DNA of 64,000 nt from Aotearoamyces nothofagi (taxonomy: Eukaryota; Ascomycota; Leotiomycetes; Leotiales; Tympanidaceae). Both the position numbers and the translations under genes were made by a program. The DNA lies in NCBI GenBank assembly GCA_015345905.1, contig JADDTR010000001.1:496001-560000 (forward strand), in the 5' to 3' direction. Below the pieces are notes generated by a model. It had not been told where the DNA came from, made no database searches, and worked only from the letters and a program-made list of their open reading frames with translations. This document shows, piece after piece, positions 11,950 through 23,822 of the stretch (position 1 is the first letter of the stretch; each line of letters starts with the position of its first letter).

Positions 11950-12537
11950 TAGACGGATGTAAGATTTGATTTTTGTTTAGATATAAAGCACTGGCGCTTT
12001 GGGAAGGAAAGAGATTGGGATCACTATGGGATAATGATGTGTATTGATTTGAGTGTCTTGGATGGCGTATATACCCAATATGATGGCGCTTTGGAAGCGA
12101 TGCAGGTAGGTAACTAGTTGTGCTTTCTGACATATATATATATATATATGATATCATGTATGATATCAGCACGTGTTATCAAACGGTGCTGCAGCCTATG
12201 GAATAGAAACATATGTTTTATTTCACTACTTAACCGATGTGCAAGCTATGTGACTGAATCAAACTTGTCAGTCACTGACAACTGACAGATGGCAATAGGG
12301 CTATCTTTATTTGACGATTCGACATTCCTCGTTGGCATATTATGAGTTATATATCATAATTTAGAAACCAGCGGCTTCTTTATTCCAGCAAGCTATATCG
12401 AGTATAAAATTCCAAGATCCTATTGTTCTTCGATGGGTCTTCGGTGGGTTATAGTAGAAAGCTGAAAGCAGAAGAAGTTGAAGAGCTGAGAGAGAGAGAG
12501 AGATGAGGATATTTAGAGCAATACCATAAATAGCCTA

Positions 12538-12612
12538 GGGCCTTGATCTTGACCTCGTTCTTGACCTTGACATCGATCTTGACCTAGATCGCAGCCTCAA
12601 TCCTGACCTCGA
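12538..12612. repeat. Degenerate 12-nt tandem repeat
   Basis: About six imperfect copies of a GATCTTGACCTC-like unit run without a break. The unit differs from the later 15-nt minisatellite. No coding sense is evident. Confidence 0.6.
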
Positions 12613-13384
12613 CGTCAAAAGTAAGATGAAGCCTAGATCTCCACAGGTCATTAAACAATAACCAGTCCATCAACAGCGTCCAAGATATCAAAGCAAGCAA
12701 GCAAGCTATAGCTACAGAATCAGCCCCAGATCTTCAACAAGCAACAACCAATCGATTCGGTCAGCAACAGTTCAGTGCCCAAGAAGCAATCCACAAATAA
12801 AATTCCAAGACCGAGGAGATATTACACACAGAGTCTTTAACTCTCTCAGAATCCTTCACGATCTACAGGAGAGGAGATGTTTGCTAACTTCTTTGTCCCG
12901 AGGAAAGGATAGAGATGGGGCTCGCGTTCGTCAATAGCTGAAGCGCGAAGAGGCCAGGACGATATAGGAGAGGAGAGAGATATATGGCGACATCTACTGC
13001 AGGGATGAGAGACAGGAGTGCTTGTTTTATTTCACTGGTCTCTTCTCTTCTGCTGCGCTGAGGAGAGGGTCGATAGAGGTCTTGCGGCGGGATAGAGGGG
13101 TATCCTCTGCTCGGCATACTGATGCTGATGATGGGAGTTTGCGAGTTTACGTGATCAGCAAGCCTGCGGTCAATCTATCTGGACTGGGCTGGACTGGGCT
13201 GGGCTGGGACAACTGTGGCTGCGTTGGAGGGGTTGGCTTTTACTGGCTTTGGAGAGAGGGGGGGGTGGTTTTACTGCTCCTGCTACTGATACTGATAATG
13301 CCAATGCTAATGCTATAGTAGATATCTTGTCTACCAGTATCAGTATCGGTATCGGTGTTGGGAAGTTTTAGTATCTGCTACAAG

Positions 13385-13740
13385 ATATTCATCGATGAGA
13401 GATTCGCCGACTCGATATTCGCCGACTCGATATTCACCGACGATGTATTCACCGACTAGGTAACCTATTCGCCGATGAGAGATTCGCCACCTCGATATCT
13501 GTTGACTCGACATTCGCCGACTCGATATTTCCCGATTCCATATTCGCCGACTCCATAGTTTCCGATTCCATATTCGCCGATTCCATATTTTCCGACTCCA
13601 TAGTTTCCGACACGATATTTTCCGATTCCACATCTTCCATATCCGCCGATTCCATATCCACCGGCCTCCATGTTCGCCGACTCGACATTTCCCGACTCGG
13701 TAGCTTCCGATTCCATATTCGCCGACTCCATATCCCCGCC
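13385..13740. repeat. 15-nt minisatellite (unit TATTCGCCGATTCCA)
   Basis: About 23 degenerate tandem copies of a 15-nt unit, read as TATTCGCCGATTCCA on the plus strand. Because the unit is divisible by three, all three minus-strand frames stay open over most of it. One frame (13449..13802, minus) reads as five-residue repeats of the type ANMES/ENMES/ETMES. There is no codon-level sign that one frame is under selection, so I annotate it as a repeat and not as a gene. Confidence 0.8.
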
Positions 13741-14898
13741 GCCTCGCCATCCACCAATAAAGCCATCCACTCGTGGCCAAATAGTCCCACGCACATCACC
13801 ACAGCGCGACATACGGGACCGATGTGAGATTCGCTCCTGCTCCGCCCGCCCTGCCCCTATCTCCCAAGAGCCCTCTCGTCGCCTCGCCAGCTCACATCAC
13901 ATCACATCCGCCGGGTGCACCCATCCACGCAACCCCCCAACAGACCGCTCACGGGAACCTCATCCTGCCCCTCTCCGACATGCCCCCTTCCCACCCCCCC
14001 AGGCGCCCGACACCTCCAACTCCCAAAAAGCAGATCCCCATCCCGTCCTGTCTCTTCGACCCAGCCCCCAGCTCCCATGCGCGCGCACGTGACCCCCACC
14101 GGCTCCCCCAGTCACAGCGCTCGCGTCGCGGCTAAATTTCTCGGGATCCATGCAGTCCATCCCCTATCTACAGTACTCCTGTCCATCAAATCAGTGGGCC
14201 GGGCCGCGTTAAATCGCGTGATTTTCTCGTGTGGTTTTTTTTTTTTTCTTTTTTCCCTTCCCCCCCCCCCCTCTTCCCATATCATATCAGATCAGATCAC
14301 ATCGGACGAGGCTAGAGAGGGTACGGTGCGTGGGCAGAACCAGGCCAGGCAGCCTGTTTCGTTTGGCAAGGCAGGGGAATGGGCGGATGGGTTTGAGAAG
14401 GGACTTGGTCCTTTTGAGAGAGAGTTGGGTTGCGTGGAGATGAGAGAGGGAGAGAGAGGTTGTTTTATCTGATCTCTCTCTCTCTCTCTGCGTTGGGTCC
14501 TTGGGTGGAAACGTTTTCTCTGCTCTGCTCATGCTCGCTACATACATACGTACCTGCCGCAGTAGTACAGATGATGCAATCCGCGACCGCCGTGCAGCAA
14601 TCATGATAGGTGGGTTTTCGAGCTGTATACGTTCGATTTTCCTTATATTTTTACTATTTCTTATTTGGGAGAGGGGGGAGGGGAGGATAATAAAATAAAA
14701 TAAAATAAATTTCTTCTTTTCATTTGATTGATTTTCTCGACTGCTGTTTTCTGACTCACTCATTTCGTCCTCCGCATATCCCGCTCTCGTGGTATTTGTT
14801 TTCTGGGTTTCTGTGCACGCTTTACATCATAGGGATCAGGGAATCTGCTTGGGATATCTGCTTGATAGGGAGAGGAAACGAAAAAGAGGAAGCCAAGC

Positions 14899-16403
14899 AT
14901 GGCACCCGCGAAACGATTGACCCCGACGCAGGTCCTCGCGCAGCCGCTCACGCTGCCGTGCGGTCTCGTGCTGCCGAACCGGCTCGTCAAGTGTCCCATG
15001 CAGGAGACGCTCGCCGTCGCGCCCTTCTACGACCCGCCCGTCGAGGCCTTCAGGAACCTGTACGGCGTCTGGGGCGCCGCGCGCTACGGCCTGCTCATCA
15101 CGGGCCAGGTGCAGATTGATATCCGATGTGAGACCTTCTCGTGCAGGCCGGCCGTTTTCGATGAGAGAGGGGCGGCTGATGCTTTCTGATCATAGTTCTT
15201 AGCATTGCGGGGGATGTCGTGTGCCATCCGGACGCGCTCTCGTCGCCGCACTTCGAGAAGTGGAAGGCGTGGGCGGAGATTGCGCAGGCAGAGGGGACGC
15301 CCACCATCGTCCAGCTGTCTCACCCGGGGCGCATGTCGCCAGCTGGAGCCGGGAACAGGCCGTCCAGCATGATGCCGCTGTGCCCGTCATCCGTGCCCGT
15401 GCGGCTGGGCGACTCGTGGCTCGACAGGCTGGCCGTGTCGCGGCTCCTCGGCACGCCGCAGGCCATGACGCTGGCGCAGATCGACGAGGCCGTCGAGGAC
15501 TGGAAGCGCGGGGCGCGCGTCTGCCAGGCGGCGGGCTTCAAGGGCGTGCAGATCCACGGCGCCCACGGCTTCCTGCTCTCGCAGTTCCTCTCGCCGCACA
15601 CCAACCGGCGCACCGACGCCTACGGCGGCTCGCCCGAGGGGCGCATGCGGCTGCTGAAGCGCCTCGTCGTCGAGATCCGCGACGCCTGCCCGTACCCGTT
15701 CTGCGTGAGCGTCAAGATCAACAGCGGCGACTACATGGCGGCGGGCGGCCTCACGGCGGACGAGGGGCTCGAGCAGGTGCGCTGGCTGGTCTGCTGCGGG
15801 CTCGTCGACCTGGTCGAGATCTCGGGGGGGAACGCCGAGCAGGCGGCCTCGGGCTTCCACAACAGCCTCGGCGCGCAGTCGCTGCAGCGGGCGCCCAGGA
15901 TCCGGCCGGACACGCGCATCCGCGAGGCCTACTTCAGCGGCTTCGCGGAGCGCGTGCGCGACATCGAGGGCAAGACGTGCCCGGTGCAGCTCAGCGGCGG
16001 CTTCAGGAGCCGCACCGGCATGGCCGACGCCATCGACTCGGGCATCACGGACCTGATCGGGCTGGGGAGGGCGGCGGTGCTGGAGCCCGACCTCCCGCGG
16101 CGGCTCCTGCTGGCCGGGGCGGTGAGCGACGACGACGCGCTGGCGGTGCCGCACGTGGTCAGGGGCCAGTGGCTGGCCCGCTGGGTCCCCGCCAAGGTGG
16201 TGGGCGCTGGGCTGCCGCTGGAGTTCTTCTACTACAACATGCGCCGCCTGGGCAGGGGGCTGCGCGTCGATCAGAACGCCAGCATCCCGGCTATCGTGTG
16301 GCGGAACCTGGTGGAGGCGGCGCGGGCTGGGCTGTGGGCGGCGCTGCAGCGGGCCGTGGACGGTGCGAGATGGAATCGGACGGATGCGAAGAAGGCTGAA
16401 TGA
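14899..16403 (+). CDS. NADH:flavin oxidoreductase, Old Yellow Enzyme family
   Basis: FMN-dependent ene-reductase of the OYE superfamily, predicted cytosolic. Exons are 14899..15127 and 15196..16403 with a 68-nt intron, giving 478 residues. The TIM barrel starts with LPNRLVKCPM. The active-site segment HGAHGFLLSQFLSPHTN (about residue 195) has the His-x-x-His pair of the YqjM-type class rather than the His-x-x-Asn of yeast OYE1, and is followed by the conserved YGGS. VKINSGDY and the phosphate-binding GIGLGRA-like segment (read here as LIGLGRAAV) follow. The last 60 or so residues are a C-terminal extension. Third codon positions are almost all G or C, unlike most genes in the window. The physiological substrate is unknown. 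Confidence 0.93.
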
Positions 16404-19243
16404 TGGGGGCCGGGAAGAAGGCTCAGGAGAGTGATGGGGTGTCTTTGGCTGTGGAGCGAAGCGCAGCGCAGCAGGCGGGATTGTATAGATGGCTATGAGG
16501 TTAAGTTATATATAGGTCACTGGCTAGATGGCGGTGTACTTGTGGATGGAATTCTGGATAGCAGTTATAAAATTTCATATTTTATGTATCGAGTTTATTA
16601 GTAACCTATATATAAAAATATATATATATATCTCTCCACAAATATTCATTACCTTGTTCGTTCTCTCTGGACTCTAGCCACTGCATGTAACTCACGAGCT
16701 GAGTTGACGCTCCAACTCAACTCGTTATATGCAGTGACTCTGGCATTGACGTATGCATGGCCTGCAGCGCGGCCACCGCGGCGTCACCAGCATAACATAT
16801 TGCACGTGCCGAGTGCAGGAAAGATCTCCCCCCGTCGTCAGGGGCGCCACGCGGAGCACAGCAGGCCCTGGTCACGTGGCACGCAGGGGGATCCGGCATC
16901 AAGCGGCGTGCGGGACAGATGCGTGCAGCCGACAGGGGCCCTGCTTCGTGGTGGGAGCGGGCGAGATGGAGTAGGGAGGCGGTGCTGGAAGATGGGAGAT
17001 GGGGAGATGGGAGTATCTGTCGTGTTGAAGAGACGGCATCTGATCTGATAGCTGAGGGCGAGAGAGAAAGAAGAGAGAGAAAGAGAGAAAGAGAGAGAGA
17101 GAGAGGTAGTGATGCACGTCGGAAACGGAAGATCAGAAGGGCGGAGCGGAGAGCCTGCAGGAGGATCCAGCCGGGCGGCTGTGGGGTAACGTAGGCCTGA
17201 GAGCGGAGTACGTTAGGCGGGCGGGCTACTATGGGGGGGATATAGGGCGACGAGAACAGACACGAGATGAAAGCCAGTCAGTCTCCCGTGGATCGATGAA
17301 GCGGGACCGAGGTTCCCCGTCCAGAGCGGCATGCAGGCTGGGGCATGTGGGTTCTGGGCCTCGGGGAGGGGGATCTGATCTGAGCAGGGCAGGGCAGGGC
17401 AGGGCGCCTGCTGGAGAGAGAAACAACGCAGACAGACAGACAACTCCCTCCCCGTCCAGGCTCGCCGTTCATGGGGGGGTTCCCCCCCAGACCCCCGAGG
17501 TCGCTTCGCTCTGGAGCCCAGCCCTTTGCCGGGGCCTGTTCTCGGTGCAGAAGGTCGCCCGGCGGACACAGGACCAGCCCCCGACAGCCGGAGGCCGGAG
17601 GGACCCCAGCGACGCACGACGATGCGTGATGCGCGCGGGGCATGCACAGGATATCCGATATCCGATATCCGTGGGGAGCAGTCTGTCTCCGGTGGATGGG
17701 GTGCTGCAGGGCGCGGAGTGCGGGGCGCGAGAGGCTCGGCTGGAGTCTTGATCTGGAGTATGCGGGAGGCATTCCGGGGGGGGAGAGAGAGTTTTGCGAC
17801 GGGTGCTGGGGCGATGGAGAGTGCGAAGGTCGGGGCTGGGATAGCGGTGGCCCTGGGGCTCTCGGGGTCTCAGTCGGGCCTTTGTGGGCGGCCATCCATG
17901 CATCCACGCATCCCGTCCCATCGCGTCTCACTCGCCCCGATGCGGGTCATGTGACTGGACATGTGGGTGCCGGCAGGACAAGGCAGCAGCGAGCGAGCAG
18001 TGCTGGAGGGCTCTGTGTCTCTCTCTGTAGGAGGGCGAAGCAAGACGGGGAGATGGGGTCGGGTCAGGTCAGGTCATCGTCGCCACGGCCCCTTGGCCAT
18101 CACATCACATCACAGAGTCTGCGTCCTCCGCCACGATCTGGTCACGTTACATCGGCGATGGCGATGGCGATCTGCCGCTCCGAGCAAGACATCCGAGCAG
18201 GAAAGGGGACGGAGGCACAGCCAGAGACTGGCCTTTCCGTCGCGCGTCTTCCGCCTGCGCTGTAGGGACTCTGGGATTCCTGGGTCCTGCTACGCGCTTG
18301 GCGCCAGGAGGGAGGACTCGTCCAGGGAGCGAGGCCTCGTAAAACCGGCACAGGCGCACAGGCGCACAGGCACGGTGACGAGTCCCATCCCCCATCCCCC
18401 CAGCCTGCTTCTGCTTCCCAATCACCGCGGCTCCGTGGCTCGCCTCCGTCGCCTCCTTCGCATCCTTCGCATCCTGCCTCCTGCCGTACCGTAGTGTGCT
18501 GTACTTTCGTGTTTACTCTCTTCCCTGCCGGCATGTGCGGAAGCCCGAGGCCCCGAGGAGATTTTCCCTTTTTTTTTTCTTCCTGCCCTTCTCCCGTCGC
18601 CAGAGGCGGCCGCCTAGGCTGCGTACGGCGTTGCAGGGCCGCAGCGCGGTTTAGCGGGCAGCGGGTAACGTGAGCTGGGTGAGCCGATGCGCGACCCTCG
18701 ACTCTGGGCGATGAAAACAACAACACAGCAAGGCACTAGAGCCCGGCCAGGGGGCATTGCCCCGTCTCTGAAGCAGCCTGGGGGGGCAGGGTGGTGAGGC
18801 TCCGGCAGCAATTTTACTTTTTGCATCTGCATCTGCATCTGCATTTTCGTCTGCGTCTGCGTCTGCGTTTACTGGACGTACGCCTGCAAATCTGCATTAT
18901 AGGACTGCAGCATTCTTCCTCCTCGGCTGCCATCTGATCTGGCTCTCGGCGTAGTGCGGCATGCGGCGTGCGCGGGCGTGGGCGTGAGAGCGTGCTCGTA
19001 CGGAGCGATTATAGCGGTCAGCCGCTGGCGAGGTATTGCCGGAAAGAACTGGGGATCGCGCGGTCTCGGTAAGGCAGGACGGCAGTGGAGGAGGGAGGCA
19101 GGGCAGCGCAGGGCAGCGCAGGGCAGCGCAGAGCGTCCAAATAGCCGGCTGATGCGGCCCATTCACTGCTGCTGCTGCCACCGTGCTGCCACCGTCCCTG
19201 GGCCGGGTCATGTGAGGACGGAGACTGGAAGGCAGTCCATGCA

Positions 19244-19400
19244 CCGTACAGTACAGTACAGTACAGTACGTACGCCGGCACTGTACGCATGCTCTATACA
19301 GGCACTGTATACAGGCTCTACACTCTATACAGGCTCTACACTATATACAGGCACTGTATACTGTACAGGCACTACACTATATACAGGTACTACGCAGGTA
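19244..19400 (+). repeat. GTACA and TATACAGGC tandem arrays
   Basis: A run of GTACA units (19244-19273) passes into imperfect repeats of the kind CTATACAGGCACTG. The sequence is strongly self-complementary in short stretches. Confidence 0.7.
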
Positions 19401-20296
19401 CTACTCGGTCCTGTCTACGAATGAATGTTCTGACTCTTCTTCCCGTCCTGTCCTGTCCTGTCCTGTCCTGCTCTGCCCTGCCCTGCCCTACCCGGCTTCC
19501 CGGCTGCTCATGTAAGCAGGCGCAGGCAGGCAGGCAGGCAGGCACCGACCGACCGTCCTGGCCCCCCCCTTCCCTCCATCCAGGCACCCCATCCCAGGCA
19601 CCCCCAGGCACCCACGGGCACCCCCAGGCAGCGCCCTCACTGCCCCTGCCTGCTTCCGGTTAGCGACGGGCGATCATGCTTAATTCTGCATAGCATTTTC
19701 TGCATACCCATAGCATTTTTCCTGCATTTTCCCGCCCTTCCGCCCCTCCCACGTTCCCTGAGGCCGCCCAGCATGGAGTACGTACCACAGCCGGGAGAGG
19801 GCTCCATTTCCTTCCGGGCAGCGCCACCCTCGTCTGCATGGACCGACTGTCAGTCATCCTGCCTGTCATCCCGTAAACATCAAGAGCTGAAAAGATGTGT
19901 AATCTAAACACTTCGTGTTCCGCTGACTGTAGTGTAGTATACGGTACGCCGCCGGAGTAATATCCAGTGCTAATGCCAATGCTGTGCCAATGCTGTGCCA
20001 ATGCCAATGCTATGCCTACGCCGCGCGAGTACACTATAGGACAGTACATGTGCAGCCTGCTTGACGAGACGAGACGAGACGAAACGAACCGAACCCTATC
20101 AGAAGAGGAAGAGATGCCTCCCTGGGGATGCAACGGCGTGCAACGGTGCACCGGTGCAACGGGTGATGCGGAGCACTAGCCACTGGGTTCACTACGGCAT
20201 GCTATGCTAAGGTATGCTAAGGTATGCTAAGGTGTGCTATGCTATACTTTGCTGTGCTATGCTATGCTATGTGAGTGCAACAAGCCCTACGCTACT

Positions 20297-20369
20297 CTGT
20301 ACATCTGTACATCTGTACATCTGTACATCTGTACATCCTGTACTGTACTGTACACTGTACTGTACTGTA
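20297..20369 (+). repeat. TGTACATC and TGTAC microsatellite
   Basis: Five copies of an eight-base TGTACATC-type unit followed by TGTAC repeats. The same GTAC core recurs at other intergenic sites in the window. Confidence 0.75.
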
Positions 20370-20440
20370 ATGTAAGCCCACCTGCCCTGCCCTGCCCTGC
20401 CCTGCCTGCCTGTCATCTCTGCCATACCTCGCGTCGTGCG

Positions 20441-20480
20441 CTGGGCTGGGCTGGGCTGGGCTGGGCAGGGCTGGGCTGGG
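20441..20480 (+). repeat. GGGCT repeat with G-quadruplex potential
   Basis: Eight GGG runs separated by two bases (CT or CA) lie within 40 bp. That pattern meets the usual G3-loop criterion for an intramolecular quadruplex on the plus strand. Confidence 0.7.
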
Positions 20481-20910
20481 CACCGGCAACGCTCGGGATA
20501 CGGGGTATGCGGACGATGGAACATGCAAACGTACTACTGTCCAGTACTGTGCTGCAGTATACTGTACTGTACCTGTTGCATCCCTGCACCTACCACGGGC
20601 GCCGCGGGACGAGTCTGCGTCTGCTGGTGGGTGGCCCAGCTCGCATCCGTCGCCTCCGACACCTCCGACGGCCGAGGCGAGGCGGCAGGGAGGAGCAGAG
20701 CAGCAAGAGAGCCCAGCAGAGCGCCCAGCAGAGAGCAGCAGCACAGAACTCACGACACGAGCCCTCTCTACCGACAACCCACACTTGCCCGCGGCGCACG
20801 ACGCTCGACGCTCGACGCTCGACGCACGACGCTCTTTTACGGTACGCACTACTACGACACGCACTTGCGGTACGCACTACGCGCAAGCCAGCAAAGGACG
20901 AGTCGGTAGC

Positions 20911-21065
20911 TGCTGCTGCTGCTGCTGCTGCTGCTACGGTGACTGTGACTGTGACTGCTACTGCTACTGCTGCTGCTGCTGCTGCTGCCACCGCTATGGC
21001 CACTGCTACGGCCACTGCCACTGCCACGGCCACGGCCACTGCCACCGCCGCTGCCACCGCCGCTG
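20911..21065 (+). repeat. CTG/CCA/CTA trinucleotide-rich tract
   Basis: Runs of CTG, GACTGT, CTACTG and GCCACTGCC triplets. They produce the spurious Ala-, Val-, Cys- and His-rich frames seen on both strands. Confidence 0.7.
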
Positions 21066-21763
21066 CCCACTGCTGAATTCCGACTTTGACTTTGCACGCC
21101 CCTCCAGGCCTCCAGGCCCCTCCCCTCCCCTCCCCTCCCACGCCAAAACTGCCTGCCCGCCCGCCTGCCTGCCCGCCTGCCCGCCCGCCTGCCTGCCTTG
21201 CCGCTCCTCCCTCTGCCCGGTCGCCTCTCCCTCGCTAGTCCGTGCCATCGCTCGCTGCAAAATATCTATCGCTCCTCCTCCCTGCCTCGTCTCCTCCCCA
21301 ATGCCAAACCTCCTCTCCATCTGCTCCTGCACACCGCAATCCTCTTTCTCGCCGTCGTCATCACAACACCTCCTCGCCGTCCCTCGACCGCCCTCCCCGC
21401 ACCCAGCCCCTCGCGCGACCTCGACGACCTCGACGACCTCGACGACCTCCTGCGACACCCGCGGCCTCGCCGAGCCGACCCTTGCCCACTAATACCGCCG
21501 AGTCGAGTCGCTTCTCTGCTCTTGCGCCTCGTCGCTGCCCACCCAGTGCGACCAGCACACCCCCGCATTTCACTGCCATGACTGCGACCCCGTCTCCGCC
21601 ATCCATCTGATTACGGTCCGAATAAAGAGGTCGAGATCCTCCTGCTGCTGCTCCAGACTGCGATACCCCGTACTCCGTCGAGCTCTGCTCCCATTCCACG
21701 CCGTCCTCTCCTCCCACCGAGTTGCGAGCCAGTCCGGACGCCCTCGGCATTGGCCCTCCTACG

Positions 21764-23822
21764 ATGATTTCGTCTTCGACGCCGTCCTCGTCCTCCTCCA
21801 GCGCTGCGGCACCAGCGCCGACCTCAGTAAAGCGCGCCTGCGACGCCTGCCACCGAAGAAAGGTCAAGTGCGATGGCCTGAATCCGTGTCGCAACTGCTC
21901 GTCTGCCCAGCTATCGTGCACCTATCATGCCATCCCTCAGAAGAAGGGCCCCAAGGGCTCGAGAGCCAAGGTGATCAGCGAGCTGCGTGAGACGCAGCGG
22001 CAGTCGACGCTCTCTACCAAGGTCTCGAACCGGCTGAACGGCCTCAGCAGCCCGCCGTGCTCTCCCACGCTCGCTCCTAGCCCTGGCCTTCTGACAAACG
22101 AGATCGTCAAGGACAGTATCGACTTCTTCTTCGCCAACATGTATCCGACCATGCCGATCCTGCACCGGGGAAGGTTGGAACAGCAGGCGAGGTTCGCAGA
22201 CCGCGACATTGACACCTACTGCCTGCTCACGTCGCTGTGTGCCTTCATGATGATCCAGCCTGGCATGGCGATCCCGGGCGACCCACTCGGCCTCGACAGC
22301 ATGCCGGGTGCCAATATCATATCTGGTACGATGCTGATGGAAGAGACTCTGAGGGTCAGGAAAGGTTATGATCACCTGGAGTCGCCGAGCTTGAGCAGCC
22401 TGTGCACCAGCTTCTTCCTCTTCGGATGCTACTTCGGTCTCGACCTGCACAACAAAGCCTGGTTCCATCTCCGAGAAGCGACTACCCTCGCGCATATACT
22501 CGGGATGCAGAAGGAGGAAACGTATATGCAGTACGACGTAATAGAGTCTTCCAGAAGGAGACGTCTCTACTGGCTGCTATTTGTGACGGAACGGTAGATA
22601 GATCCCCGGCTCGTCGTCTGCTACATGTGCTAATTGAATACAGTGCGTACGCTCTGCAGAGACATCGCCCGTTGACGTTGCAGGCCACAATCTCACTTCC
22701 GACCGCGACCGATGACCCGACAGAGCCCGCACCCCCTCTTAACGGCTTCGTTCACCTCGTCTCGGTTTTCCGACCATTCGATGACATGTTCATTGCTCTC
22801 TGGAACAAGACGCGTACCGACTGCTCTCCTTCGTATCTGGCTGCCCTTCAGAAGCAACTCACGGAGGCATTACCGGCCTATCTGAATAGCACGGAGAGCC
22901 AAGCGGCCGATATAAGAACCAGCCAACAGTGGTTAAGGACCATGGTGTGGCAACTCAGTATCCAGAACGGATGCTTGAGCAGTGGAAGCGACGACCCGAG
23001 CATGACATTCCAATACCCGGTGGAAATTTCGCGTGACCTGATATCAATGACAAGCCAGTTTTCACATCAGTCAATGGAGGTTCATGGTGTTGGTTTGGTA
23101 AGTCTTCTCAATGAAAGGTTTTACTACTCATCTAGCACAAGGACTAATGCTCTGTACTATAGATCGAGAAGCTGTTCGACGTTGCATGCTCATTAACAGA
23201 CGTCCTCTCCCTCCTTCCTACTCCTAACGACCCCTTCATCCTCGGCCCTCGAGATTATCTCACGCAATTCCTCACCCTCATCTCAACTCTACGTAATGGC
23301 GACTCACGTTTCCTTCCTCTACTACTCGCCAAAATCCACGACGTCATCCCACGCCTCGCATCCCCGATGCTCCAAACCGTCCCAGAAAATACCAACAGCA
23401 TTGATGCCAGCGTAGATATCTTTGACGGCTTCGGAAACGCCGGAATGGGTGTGTCATCTAACATGCCAAGCCAGTTCGATAACAAGCGCGTCACAGACGT
23501 AGCATCGTCTAGTGCGGAGGTGAGCCAGAACAATACGCCATATGCGAGCCCAGCAATAATGGCGAACTCGATGGACTACCCGGGCTTGGTGGAATACCCT
23601 GGATATCAAGACATTAGCATGCAGAACAACATGAGCACACAAGGCAACATGGGAGGCCAAGATAGGCTTTCAAGAACCGTTCCCATGAGGCAGAACTCGG
23701 CATCTAGCGGGTTCAATGCTACTCCAAGAAGTGCACCCGAGTACTGCATGTCGAGGGAGGGCAGCGGCACGGAAACAATGAGTAACATGGGGATAGTCGA
23801 GATGGATATGCCGTATAGATGA
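21764..23822 (+). CDS. Zn2Cys6 transcription factor with fungal_trans domain
   Basis: Nuclear DNA-binding regulator. Exons are 21764..22593, 22644..23097 and 23163..23822, giving 647 residues; introns are 50 and 65 nt. The zinc cluster is complete, C26-x2-C29-x6-C36-x5-C42-x2-C45-x6-C52, followed by the basic linker IPQKKGPKGSRAKVISELRE. The middle homology region runs from about 110 to 300 (FFFANMYPTMPILHRGRL, LREATTLAHILGM, LYWLLFVTERAYALQRHRP). The C-terminal 200 residues are Asn-, Met- and Ser-rich and likely disordered. The linker resembles that of COL-26/BglR-type glucose-response factors as I recall them, but I do not assign the symbol. The frame extends upstream through a TTG; the ATG at 21764 is the first proper start. 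A very long repeat-rich upstream region precedes it. Confidence 0.92.

Larger units (their letters stand above)
11950..14898. other. Intergenic, 2.9 kb, with simple repeats and a minisatellite
   Basis: No gene is supported. It holds a (TA)n run near 12131-12148, a degenerate GATCTTGACCTC-like 12-nt repeat at about 12538-12612, a 15-nt minisatellite at 13385-13740, pyrimidine-rich tracts at 14236-14280 and a (CT)n run at about 14472-14490. The right-hand part is probably the promoter and 5' UTR of the flavin oxidoreductase. Confidence 0.5.
16404..21763. other. Intergenic, 5.4 kb, GC-rich and full of simple repeats
   Basis: No gene is supported. Open frames are long on both strands only because stops are rare in GC-rich sequence. 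They code for low-complexity runs such as alternating Ala/Val or Ala/Thr. The tract holds (AG)n near 17060-17105, an (AGGGC)n run at about 17386-17405, CAGGGCAG-type units at 19105-19135, GTAC and TATACAGG arrays at 19244-19400, a TGTACATC array at 20297-20369, GGGCT G-runs at 20441-20480 and CTG/CCA triplet runs at 20910-21065. The last kilobase is pyrimidine-rich and may be the promoter and 5' UTR of the zinc-cluster gene. Confidence 0.5.

Noticed and set aside
15221-16399. 392-codon frame and a 255-codon antisense frame inside the OYE gene
   Set aside because: Both are shadows of the high third-position GC of the real frame and code for Arg/Ala/Gly-rich sequence without motifs.
17278-18726. 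Several 140-217-codon frames in the GC-rich intergenic tract
   Set aside because: They overlap on both strands, carry Pro/Arg/Ser-rich compositional noise and show no splice-joined continuity.
20234-21141. Long overlapping frames rich in Ala, Val, Thr or Cys on both strands
   Set aside because: They are produced by CTG/CCA/GTC triplet repeats in GC-rich DNA; every frame is open and none shows a domain.
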